DNA of 64,000 nt from G965261055 sp965261055 [NCBI: Fibrobacteria bacterium] (GTDB lineage Bacteria > Fibrobacterota > Fibrobacteria > UBA11236), in assembly GCA_965261055.1 (NCBI GenBank), contig OZ253440.1, positions 62,001-126,000 on the forward strand. Direction: 5' to 3'. A program made the translations under genes and the position numbers. A model generated the notes under the pieces. It did no database searches. It saw nothing but the letters and a program-made list of their open reading frames with translations, and was not told where the DNA came from. Below are positions 21,550 through 30,032 of the stretch, piece after piece (position 1 is the first letter of the stretch; the number at the start of each line of letters is the position of its first letter).

Positions 21550-22983
21550 TTATCGAGAAAAGGTATTCCATTTTTTTAGTATTTTAAAAACCCAACTAGG
21601 AATGATTCTCTTTTGTTGTTTAATAGCCACTAGGCGATTTACTTCGGAGAAAGTAGGGTAGCTGTGAAGCGTATTTATAATTTTCCGCAAGCCTAATTTG
21701 TGTTTCATTGCAAAAGTAATTTCGGTAATAATTTCTCCAGCATGTTCTCCAACAATTGTTGCCCCCAAGATTTTATCTTTTTTAGGTTGTGTTAAAACTT
21801 TAATAAAACCTTCTAGATGCCCATCTATAATGGCTCTATCCAATTCTTTGAATTTGAATAGAGTTACTTTGTAAGGAATTCCTTTTGTTTGTGCCGATTG
21901 TTCGTTGAGTCCAACTTGAGCTATTTGAGGGTGTGTAAAAGTTGTATATGGAATAACATTTTCTTTGACTTTGACTTTTTTAAAAGGTCTAAATAAAGAA
22001 TTAACCACCGCATAGTAAGCATGATGAGACGCTATATGAGTAAATTGATGTCGTCCAGCAACGTCACCACACACAAAAATATTTGGGATGTTAGTTTGTA
22101 AAAACTGATTAGTAAAAAGGCGTTGTTGATCGTTTAGGTGTACCCCAGCATTTTCTAAACCGATGTTTTGAGTATTAGGTTTTTTACCTAAAGTCAGTAA
22201 TATACAATCAAAAGAAATAGAAGCTGTTCCATTTTGAGTTTGACAGAGTAAAGAAGGTTTAGAATTATTGATTCTAAATGAGTCAGGTAAGTGGTTTTTT
22301 AAAAGAGTCACATCATCTTTTTCAAGTTGTACTTCAATTGATTTGCTTACATCTTTATCTTCTTGATGTAAAATATGAGAACCTTGTTCAATAAGAGTTA
22401 TAGAAATACCCAAACGAGAAAATGTTTGGGAAAATTCACATCCAATAGGTCCTGCTCCTAAAATAAGCATTTTTTTAGGTGTTTTTTTCAAAGACCAAAT
22501 TGTGTCACTTGTATAATAGGGAATATTTTCTAACCCTTTAATATCAGGGATAATTGGTTTTGCTCCTGTAGCAACGATAATATTTTTAGTTGTGAGAATC
22601 TGTTCATCTACTTCAACACGGTGTTTGTCTAAAATAAGAGCTTCACCTTTAAAACATTCAACACCCATTTTTTTATAGCGTTCTACAGAATCGTGAGGTG
22701 CCATCTCTTGGATTAATTTTTGTGTGTATTTTAAAATGTCTTGAAAATCATAATCTATTGTAATGTTTTTAAGACCGTATTTTTTAGCTTTGTTTTGATA
22801 TGAAACAATATCTGCAGTTTTAATGATAGCTTTACTAGGAACACAGCCCGTATTTAAGCAACCGCCTCCCATTTTTGATTTTTCAATGATAGCAACACGA
22901 GCCTTGAATGTTTTGGCAATTTGAGCGGCAGATAATCCAGCAGATCCGCCTCCGATAATGACTATATTGTAGTGGTATTTCAT
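21550..22983 (-). CDS. Pyridine nucleotide-disulfide oxidoreductase (MerA/Lpd-like)
   Basis: A 477-residue FAD flavoprotein with GGGSAGLSAA (FAD), the redox-active pair in GGGCLNTGCVPSKA, the NAD(P) motif GAGPIGCEFSQ, FVCGDVAG, and the dimerisation-domain HSYPTFSE. The active-site cysteines are intact. The C-terminal extension after HSYPTFSE is about 30 residues and basic. No heavy-metal-binding N-terminal domain, so mercuric reductase itself is unlikely; dihydrolipoamide dehydrogenase or a thiol-disulfide reductase is possible. Given bshC in the window, a bacillithiol-disulfide reductase role is conceivable but unproven. Confidence 0.8.
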   Translation of the reverse strand: MKYHYNIVIIGGGSAGLSAAQIAKTFKARVAIIEKSKMGGGCLNTGCVPSKAIIKTADIVSYQNKAKKYGLKNITIDYDFQDILKYTQKLIQEMAPHDSVERYKKMGVECFKGEALILDKHRVEVDEQILTTKNIIVATGAKPIIPDIKGLENIPYYTSDTIWSLKKTPKKMLILGAGPIGCEFSQTFSRLGISITLIEQGSHILHQEDKDVSKSIEVQLEKDDVTLLKNHLPDSFRINNSKPSLLCQTQNGTASISFDCILLTLGKKPNTQNIGLENAGVHLNDQQRLFTNQFLQTNIPNIFVCGDVAGRHQFTHIASHHAYYAVVNSLFRPFKKVKVKENVIPYTTFTHPQIAQVGLNEQSAQTKGIPYKVTLFKFKELDRAIIDGHLEGFIKVLTQPKKDKILGATIVGEHAGEIITEITFAMKHKLGLRKIINTLHSYPTFSEVNRLVAIKQQKRIIPSWVFKILKKWNTFSR

Positions 22984-23156
22984 AGAGTTTAAGAGCTGTT
23001 AATCTATAAAATAAAGTAACTATCAACAATAAAAGAAAAAGTGTTTAGGAAAGGTGTTTTGAAATAAAAAATATTGCATACAATAGGTATTGTGCTTTAG
23101 GCTCTAAAAGACAAAGAATAAATTCAAAATATTTTTGGGACTTATTTAAAATTGAT

Positions 23157-23190
23157 AGATATAGAAAATAAATAATTATTTTCTATATCT
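23157..23190. repeat. Perfect 15-bp AT-rich inverted repeat
   Basis: Two 15-base arms (AGATATAGAAAATAA and its exact complement) surround a four-base loop. No T-run follows on either strand, so it may be a protein site or an RNA hairpin rather than a standard terminator. It sits in the non-coding stretch 22984-23755. Confidence 0.6.
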
Positions 23191-23302
23191 TAACTACAGT
23201 CGTAAACTAATACTTAACTAACGCTAAAACTTTTACTTGCCCTTAGTTTTAACTATTACACATTATATTTTACAAAGGAAAGAATATGTATAATTCAAAA
23301 AA

Positions 23303-23580
23303 ATGAAAAAATTATTATTTAATATTATTAGTTTGTGTCTGTGATTTTTTCCCGAAAGAAAAAGGTTATATGGTTTAAAAAAGAGTGGTATTTTGAATGA
23401 TGGAATTTGGTATAATCAACTATTTGTTTTTAATTGGGGATATTGGAGGCAAGTGGAAAAGATTATAATTATGATGTTTGTAAAGAGATTATAGATAGAT
23501 GGAATCAAGAAGCTAAGCAATTAGGCGGAAAACAAGAATATAGGTGTTTACCTCAAACAAAATTATTTTTTGGAGATTAG
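23303..23580 (+). pseudogene. Decayed small lipoprotein/secreted protein gene
   Basis: ATG 23303 opens MKKLLFNIISLCL, a typical signal-peptide start, then meets TGA. The frame continues FFPERKRLYGLKKSGILNDG, then VFNWGYWR, and after a shift DYNYDVCKEIIDRWNQEA and YRCLPQTKLFFGD to TAG at 23578. A coherent amino-acid text split by one stop and a frameshift suggests a dead gene. I do not recognise the family. The rest of 22984-23755 holds only the inverted repeat and the tRNA. Confidence 0.45.
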
Positions 23581-23755
23581 TTAAAAGTTTCTATTTTGGT
23601 GGTTGGTCTGATTAACTAACATCATTTTTGATTAAAACCACATAAGCAACAGGCAGTAAAAATAATTAAGAAAATTGTTTTAATCGGTATTCAAATCCCC
23701 CATAAAATTTTGTATTTTGGTTGTTTATAATTAAGAACACAAGCTAATTTCCGAA

Positions 23756-23831
23756 TGGTGGAGTCTAGGAGAATTGAACTCCTGACTTTCACGCTGCCAG
23801 CGTGACGCTCTACCAACTGAGCTAAGACCCC
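23756..23831 (-). tRNA. tRNA-Ala (anticodon GGC)
   Basis: On the minus strand: acceptor GGGGTCT/AGACTCC with one G-T pair, D arm GCTC...GAGC, anticodon stem TCACG/CGTGA with loop CTGGCAG giving anticodon GGC, and T arm GGTTCAATTCTCC-like (GAGTTCAATTCTC). Discriminator A and the 3' CCA is encoded, unlike the tRNA-Arg gene in this window. Confidence 0.93.
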
Positions 23832-23933
23832 AATTAAGATTAGAAATTTATAAAATGTATAAAATATAGTCCTATTTTTTAATAAATTGAGTTAATAATT
23901 ATTATTATGGTTAATAAATATAAAGGATTTAGA

Positions 23934-26465
23934 ATGCAAAAAATTATAGAGTATTATCAAAAGTATTTAAACTTTTCTCAAAAAAGACCATTAATTCCTT
24001 TGGGTTTGGCTATCACTTTAGCCTGTTTATGTATTATTCCAATTAAAAACATTAAGTTGGATAGTCAATTAGATAAACTTTTACCTAAAAATACGCCGAC
24101 GATTCAAGCTTTAAATGAAACCAATAAGCGTTTTGGTAGTGCTGATTTATTTACAATTTCTATCCAACATGAAGATCCTGTTGAGATTGTAAAAATTCAG
24201 AAAGAGATAAAAGCTCATATAGAAAAGGAATGGGATGACGCTCTTTATGTTCAAATGCAAAGAAAAAATGATTTTTTTGAAAAAAATGCGTTGTTGTATT
24301 TACCAACTGAAGAGCTTGAAAAAATCATTACTAACTTGACGGATGTTCAACTTGAATTAAGTAAGAAAACAAGTTTAGTTGTTGATTTAGAAGAAAATAA
24401 AAGCAAAGAAAAAAGAGTTTGGTTTGATAAAGATTTACCTAAAAAATTAGGGTTACCGAGAGAGGCTGCAAGTGCGTTTAATAATTTTTTTACGTCAAAA
24501 GAAGAAAATAAAGTTGAAGTGGAGGGGCAAGAACAAGTAAAAGAATGGAATCCTAGATTAAATATTCCTGAAGAGTATCATTCTTATTTGATAGGAGAAC
24601 ATCCTGATGGAACGATGAATGGTGTTGTTCAGGCTTCGTTAAAATATTCTAGTTCTAATACAGATTATGTAAAAGACATTCGTGAGAGAACGCAACGCAT
24701 TTTAGACCCAATTCGAAAACGCTATGGAGATAAAATTGATGTTGGCATTGAGGGAAGTTATAACGCTTTGGAGGATGTTGAAAATTTAGCGAACAATGGA
24801 CTCGTTGCAACTGTAATTTCAATTGTTGTGATTATTTTCTTAGTCATTTTCTTATTTAGAAGTGTGGGATCACTTATTGTGATTCTATTTCAAGTGACAA
24901 TGAGCTCTATTTATACAGTTGGTGTTACTGGTTTGACTTATGGTCGTTTAAATTTATATACAGTATTTGTAATTGCTATTTTGCTTGGAATAGGAATTGA
25001 TTATGCAATACATTATATGGGTCATGCACAGCTTTCTCTAAAAAAAGATCGCAATTGGAATGGCATCTTTATCCATACATTTACTCTTTTATTTAAACCG
25101 ATTGTTTTGGCTGCTGTCACAACAATTGCTAGTTTATTGACTTTGCTTGCTGCTCGGTTTGTGGGTTTTTATGAATTTGGAGTGATTGCCAGTATTGGAG
25201 TTCTCTTTAGCTTGGTAAATGCTTTTTTGTTAATTCCTGTTGTTATTTTTGCTTTAGAAAAATTGGAGAAAATTCCAATACTCAATCTGTTTAGGATTCC
25301 TCCTAAAAAAGAAAAGATGTTAAAAGTTGGTTTAATTCAACGTTTCTTAGCTCCTTTGTCTTTAGCACTAATTATTGTTTCTTTGGGAGGAGCTTTTTTT
25401 ATTAACAAAACAGAGTTTGAACACGATTTTAGCAATTTGAGAGATAAAACTCCTAAAAAGAAGGCTAGTAATCGCCATGTTAGTGTTGCTTTAACAAGTA
25501 ACAGAGCCAGTAGCCAGCCTATTGTCTCTTTAACCAGCAATGTGAAAACGATGGAGCTTTTACACGACACTCTTTTACATCGTTTAACAGTAGACAAAGA
25601 TCCAATTTTAAGAAGTTTTTTAACAATGTACACTTTTGTGCCACCTTTAGATAAACAAGAAGATCGTTTTGAACTTATAGAAGAAATAGGTGATCTTGTT
25701 TCGACTCGTGTTTTCAAGCGTAGTAAGGGCGAAGATTCAGCAATGATTGTACATCTTAAAGACATGACAGATATAGAAGTTTTTGATATTAATGATATTC
25801 CTTCTTGGGCTTCTCGTTTGTTATTAGAAAGAGATGGATCTGTAGGTAATTTAGGTTTTATTTATGGAAGTTTTCGTTCTTCTGATGCTAAAGCTGCCGC
25901 AGAGTTTCAAAATAAATATGGCTCGTTTAAGCTTAATGGTGAGAAAATTAAACTTTTTTCATCTAGTTTTATTTATGCTGAAATTATTCGTTTGGTCAAA
26001 GAAGATAGTTTAAAAATGTCTTGGCTTATTTTGTTGATTATTATTTTAACATTAGCATTAACTTTAAGGAAGGTTAAGCTTGTTTTAATTGTAACAATTG
26101 TATTTGTTGTGAGTATTTTATTGATTGTTGGATCTATGGGTTTATTCAATGTTAAATTAGGACCTTTTAATTTGATTGTGATTCCAACGCTTTTGGGTGT
26201 TAGTGTTGATTCTGTGATTCATTTATTAGTGTCTTATCAACATTACGGAAAAGATAATTTGGATAAAGTTTTTGGAATCACTGGAAAATTGGTTTTTGCT
26301 TCTGTGGTTACAACTTTAGCTGGTTATTGTGGAATGTTATTTACAACACATCAAGGAATTAAAACAATAGGAATGTTAGCTTTATTGGGTTTCATTTTGT
26401 GTTTGTTGACAACAGTGATTTTAACTCCATGGCTTTGTCAAAAATTAAAAGTTAAATCTGTTTAG
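23934..26465 (+). CDS. RND-superfamily (MMPL/HpnN-type) membrane exporter
   Basis: An 843-residue polytopic protein with the duplicated RND layout: TM1 at about 20-40, a large extracytoplasmic loop (PKNTPTIQALNE onward), a bundle of five TM helices including GIGIDYAIHYMGHAQ, then TM7, a second loop, and a second bundle including LLGVSVDSVIHLLVSYQ. The Asp in GIDYAIH and SVDSVIH correspond to the proton-relay position of MMPL transporters. Substrate unknown; lipids or hopanoids are typical. ATG 23934 is preferred because AAAGGA lies seven bases upstream; ATG 23907 lacks this. Confidence 0.85.
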   Translation: MQKIIEYYQKYLNFSQKRPLIPLGLAITLACLCIIPIKNIKLDSQLDKLLPKNTPTIQALNETNKRFGSADLFTISIQHEDPVEIVKIQKEIKAHIEKEWDDALYVQMQRKNDFFEKNALLYLPTEELEKIITNLTDVQLELSKKTSLVVDLEENKSKEKRVWFDKDLPKKLGLPREAASAFNNFFTSKEENKVEVEGQEQVKEWNPRLNIPEEYHSYLIGEHPDGTMNGVVQASLKYSSSNTDYVKDIRERTQRILDPIRKRYGDKIDVGIEGSYNALEDVENLANNGLVATVISIVVIIFLVIFLFRSVGSLIVILFQVTMSSIYTVGVTGLTYGRLNLYTVFVIAILLGIGIDYAIHYMGHAQLSLKKDRNWNGIFIHTFTLLFKPIVLAAVTTIASLLTLLAARFVGFYEFGVIASIGVLFSLVNAFLLIPVVIFALEKLEKIPILNLFRIPPKKEKMLKVGLIQRFLAPLSLALIIVSLGGAFFINKTEFEHDFSNLRDKTPKKKASNRHVSVALTSNRASSQPIVSLTSNVKTMELLHDTLLHRLTVDKDPILRSFLTMYTFVPPLDKQEDRFELIEEIGDLVSTRVFKRSKGEDSAMIVHLKDMTDIEVFDINDIPSWASRLLLERDGSVGNLGFIYGSFRSSDAKAAAEFQNKYGSFKLNGEKIKLFSSSFIYAEIIRLVKEDSLKMSWLILLIIILTLALTLRKVKLVLIVTIVFVVSILLIVGSMGLFNVKLGPFNLIVIPTLLGVSVDSVIHLLVSYQHYGKDNLDKVFGITGKLVFASVVTTLAGYCGMLFTTHQGIKTIGMLALLGFILCLLTTVILTPWLCQKLKVKSV

Positions 26466-26473
26466 GATATAGA

Positions 26474-27157
26474 ATGTCTTTAGAAGATGTGAAACCTAAG
26501 ATAGAAGAGTCTTGGAAGAAGGTTTTAATGCCCTTCTTTCAAAAAGATTCTTTTGTCTCCTTAAAAAAATTTTTGGTAGAACGAAAAAAAATAGCGACGG
26601 TTTACCCTCCATCTTTTTTTATTTTTTCGGCTTTTAATCAAACCCCTTTTTCTAAGGTTAAAGTCGTTATATTAGGACAAGATCCGTATCACGGAGAGGG
26701 GCAGGCGAATGGATTATCTTTTTCTGTAACAGAAGGTCAAAGACAACCACCGTCTTTAAAGAATATTTTCAAAGAATTAGAAACAGATTTAAATTTAAGT
26801 TCTCCGAGTTCTGGAGATTTAAGTTCTTGGGCTAAACAAGGTGTTTTATTATTAAATGCAACATTGACTGTAGAAAAATCTAAACCTGGATCACACCAAC
26901 AGCAGGGTTGGGAAACTTTTACAGATAATGTTATTGAACAACTTTCTCAATCTAAAGAAAATTTGGTGTTTTTGTTGTGGGGAAAATTTGCACAGAGTAA
27001 AGAAATTTTAATTGATTCTAAAAAGCATCTTATTTTACAATCAACCCATCCTTCTCCTTTTTCTGCTCATAGAGGCTTTTTAGGTTGTCGGCATTTTTCA
27101 AAAACGAATGTGTATTTGGAACAAAATAAAATAGCCTCTATTGATTGGAGACTATAA
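26474..27157 (+). CDS. ung: Uracil-DNA glycosylase, family 1
   Basis: Removes uracil from DNA to start base-excision repair. The 227 residues contain the water-activating motif VVILGQDPYHGEGQANGLSFSV, LLLNATLTV, and the minor-groove loop HPSPFSAHRGF with the catalytic His. Length is normal. The gene begins eight bases after the exporter stop and may be co-transcribed with it. Confidence 0.96.
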   Translation: MSLEDVKPKIEESWKKVLMPFFQKDSFVSLKKFLVERKKIATVYPPSFFIFSAFNQTPFSKVKVVILGQDPYHGEGQANGLSFSVTEGQRQPPSLKNIFKELETDLNLSSPSSGDLSSWAKQGVLLLNATLTVEKSKPGSHQQQGWETFTDNVIEQLSQSKENLVFLLWGKFAQSKEILIDSKKHLILQSTHPSPFSAHRGFLGCRHFSKTNVYLEQNKIASIDWRL

Positions 27158-27172
27158 AAATTTAAATGAGTC

Positions 27173-28261
27173 TTAGAAAATCCATTTTGCATCAAATTGG
27201 TATGTAGATTTTCCAGAATCAGGTTCTCCTGCAGCATCTGTTGTAAAGAACAGTTGAGATCCAAGTTGGAAACCTTTACGAATCGTAACTTTTCCAGAAA
27301 TTTTGAGACCTTTGTTGTCTGTACCACCATTTTGGAAATCTGAATCTGTGAAAGCACCTAATACAGCATTTGATTCTAATTTTTGGTATTCAGTTTTAAC
27401 TTGCCATGTACCCACTTTCTTTTTATTAGAATTACCTATTTGAACACCAGCAAGAAAACCCATTTTGTTAGAATTAGTAGCAACATTAGAAACAAAGTTT
27501 CCTATTAATTTAAGTGCTAAAGGTAGTCCAATTGCTTTACCTAAAGAAAATTGTCCATAAGTATCAACTACAGTAAAATCATTGATATAATTATCGTTAG
27601 AATCAACGTCATTTCCTTCATCAGCTCCTAGAGAACGACCTTTAAGGTTAGGGTATTTTGTTACACCAACACCAATATCAAAAAGTTTATTAATATTTGC
27701 ACCAACTTGGATAGGAGTCATTCTTAAATCGGCAGATGGATTAGAACTTTCGCGTTCTGTTAATTGATAAAGTGCTGCTTGAGCATAGAAACCAGTTTTT
27801 CCAAATTTAGTTTTATATTGTAAAGTAAGCCCTTCTGGTCTTAAATCAGAGTCGTAAACTAAGCTAGTTCCTTGAGTTCTAAAAGGATTTTTGTATTTAC
27901 CAGCTAAGATAGATAAATCTTTGATAAACCAATGTTGGATATAAACTTGATTCAAGCTAATACCTTTAGTTGAAAAAGCACCACTTAAAGTTTGGTTTGT
28001 TGAAACTCTGTCTGTACTATCTGTACTTCCAGAAGCGAGTTCAAATCCTAATTTAGTGTAGTTATGGATTTTACCATGAAATCCAAAGTTTAATTGGATA
28101 CGGTGTCTTTGACGAAGTGACCTTGAAGCGTTTGCTTTGCGAGTCTCAAGCTGATTACGATAGCGAAAGCTACCTTTTAGCTTTAAGTTGGATAAGTCAG
28201 CAAAAGCCATTCCATTAAAGATAATTAGAAGAGATACAACTTTAGTGATATTAGTTAACAT
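27173..28261 (-). CDS. Putative outer-membrane porin
   Basis: A 362-residue protein with a Sec signal peptide (cleavage near GMAFA, residue 21). The mature chain is a series of amphipathic beta-strands: LKLKGSFRYRNQLE, HRIQLNFGFHGK, YTKLGFELASGS, VYIQHWFIKDLSILAGKYKNPF, and it ends in an aromatic residue (FDAKWIF), as outer-membrane barrels usually do. It fits the 'putative porin' families related to OprO/P. Substrate unknown. It stands alone, convergent with ung. Confidence 0.75.
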   Translation of the reverse strand: MLTNITKVVSLLIIFNGMAFADLSNLKLKGSFRYRNQLETRKANASRSLRQRHRIQLNFGFHGKIHNYTKLGFELASGSTDSTDRVSTNQTLSGAFSTKGISLNQVYIQHWFIKDLSILAGKYKNPFRTQGTSLVYDSDLRPEGLTLQYKTKFGKTGFYAQAALYQLTERESSNPSADLRMTPIQVGANINKLFDIGVGVTKYPNLKGRSLGADEGNDVDSNDNYINDFTVVDTYGQFSLGKAIGLPLALKLIGNFVSNVATNSNKMGFLAGVQIGNSNKKKVGTWQVKTEYQKLESNAVLGAFTDSDFQNGGTDNKGLKISGKVTIRKGFQLGSQLFFTTDAAGEPDSGKSTYQFDAKWIF

Positions 28262-28352
28262 ATTTTATTTTCAATTTAGTTAAGATATCAACATGAAATT
28301 CAGAAAATACTAGTGAAGTTTGTTAACAAAAAAATAGATAGGTGTTAGAAAA

Positions 28353-28550
28353 TTATTCTAGCTCTTTTAACATATTTTGCACCTTGGCTTCTGTTTGTGT
28401 TAAAACCTGTTTACAATTTTTAAGAAGCCTTCCGGCCTCCTCTATACGATCTGAAAGTACATCAATAGAAATGTTGGATTCATCTAAATCTTCTAGAATT
28501 TGATCAATTCTATCCATAGATTCTTGATAGTTAATTTTTTTTTGATTCAC
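28353..28550 (-). CDS. xseB: Exonuclease VII small subunit
   Basis: A 65-residue helical protein (NYQESMDRIDQILEDLDE ... LSDRIEEAGRLLKNCK) typical of XseB, which binds the long helical domain of XseA. It starts at GTG 28550, inside the 3' end of xseA, so translation is coupled. Confidence 0.88.
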   Translation of the reverse strand: MNQKKINYQESMDRIDQILEDLDESNISIDVLSDRIEEAGRLLKNCKQVLTQTEAKVQNMLKELE

Positions 28551-29955
28551 CTTTTAACCTTTTTTGAATGATTTGAGTTTGGATAATTCCTTCTTTGACT
28601 TCAATATCTAAAGGTTCTCCTTGATCTAATTGATTAAAAAAAAGGATTTTTTGAGTTATAGGGTCTCTCAGAATGGCAAAGCCACGATTTAATATTTTTT
28701 GAGGATGTTGTTGCTGAATAAATGCTTCTTTTTGTTCAATACGCTGTTTCGATAACATAAAGTATTGTTTAAATTGACGCTGGAGGGTGTTGAGACGATG
28801 CAGCCATTCACTGTTTTGGTGTTTAATTAGCTTTTTAGGTCCTCTTATTAGACCTTTGGTGTAATAGTGAATTGATTCTTTGTTTTTAATTAAAAAGCTT
28901 TTTGCATTGGTTTTAAGCTTATCTGATTTATTTTCAATCAGTTGTTTTTCGTATAGGTGTCTTTGTTTATAAGCTTGTATAAGATTTTGACCATAGATTT
29001 TTAATCTATTTTTAATTTCTACCAGTAATTTATCTGTATAAGACTGTAATTTTTTTTGATGATTTTGTATTGTTTGTGTACATTGCAGAAGACTGTTTAC
29101 GAGATATTGGGCACAATCCGTTGGAGTGATTAAATTTTCAAAAGCAACGATGTCAGCAATAGATTGATCTATTTCGTGACCAATTCCAGTTAAGATTGGG
29201 ATGGGGTAGGATGCAATTGCTTTGGCAATTTTTTCAGAATCAAAATAAATCAAGTCTGTTTTAGCACCACCACCACGAATGAGACAAACGACGTCTAAGT
29301 TTAACTTTTCTAGTTCTTTTAATGCTTTTAAAACTTTGTGTTCTGTTTTATTTCCTTGCATTGTTGATGGGTAAAAGAAAATTTGAAAGGAATAAGAACT
29401 ATTTAGTAAAATCGTTGTAAAGTCTTTGTAAGCTGCACTTAAAGGAGCTGTAATTAAACCAATTCTTAATGGATTTGAGGGTAATAATAAAGAAGAATTT
29501 TTGTCTAGCAAGTCCTCTTTTTTAAGTGTTTTTAAAGTTTTTTGTTTTGTTTGAGCGATTTCACTCATTGTAAAATTAGGATTGATATTTTCTACTTTAG
29601 GTTGAAACTTTCCCCAAGGAACATAAAATTTGGCTTTCAATAAAATACTTATTTTTATTTCTTGTTCCAATTGAAAAGGAGATGGAAGTTTAGAGAAATT
29701 CTGGTTGTATTTATCAAATTCCGCTTTCCATAACATTAAGTTTAAAGTTGCCTTGGGTGATGTATCACCTTCATTAAATTGAGAAATGGTTAAATAAACG
29801 GCTTTAGATCGTGTGTTAATTTGACTAATTGTACCTTGAACCCAGACTAGAGGTGTTTCGTCTAGCCTTCTTTTTATGGAACGGTTGTAAGATTCTATAG
29901 AGTAGGGAGACTCATAGCCAATTTGTTCTTGACCTGTTTCGTTTTCATAAAACAT
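28531..29955 (-). CDS. xseA: Exonuclease VII large subunit
   Basis: Catalytic subunit of the single-strand-specific ExoVII. The 474 residues have an N-terminal OB-fold (VWVQGTISQINTRSKAVYLTIS), the catalytic core with GLITAPLSAAYKDF, RGGGAKTDLIYFDSEKIAKAI and GIGHEIDQSIADIVA, and a long C-terminal coiled-coil. Conserved core elements are all visible. It diverges from alaS with 77 bases between starts. Confidence 0.93.
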   Translation of the reverse strand: MFYENETGQEQIGYESPYSIESYNRSIKRRLDETPLVWVQGTISQINTRSKAVYLTISQFNEGDTSPKATLNLMLWKAEFDKYNQNFSKLPSPFQLEQEIKISILLKAKFYVPWGKFQPKVENINPNFTMSEIAQTKQKTLKTLKKEDLLDKNSSLLLPSNPLRIGLITAPLSAAYKDFTTILLNSSYSFQIFFYPSTMQGNKTEHKVLKALKELEKLNLDVVCLIRGGGAKTDLIYFDSEKIAKAIASYPIPILTGIGHEIDQSIADIVAFENLITPTDCAQYLVNSLLQCTQTIQNHQKKLQSYTDKLLVEIKNRLKIYGQNLIQAYKQRHLYEKQLIENKSDKLKTNAKSFLIKNKESIHYYTKGLIRGPKKLIKHQNSEWLHRLNTLQRQFKQYFMLSKQRIEQKEAFIQQQHPQKILNRGFAILRDPITQKILFFNQLDQGEPLDIEVKEGIIQTQIIQKRLKGESKKN

Positions 29956-30032
29956 GATAGGGAATATAGAAAAACAACTTATGTATATTTTTTATATTTT
30001 TTATCTTTAATAGTTTAATTTAATTCATAGTT

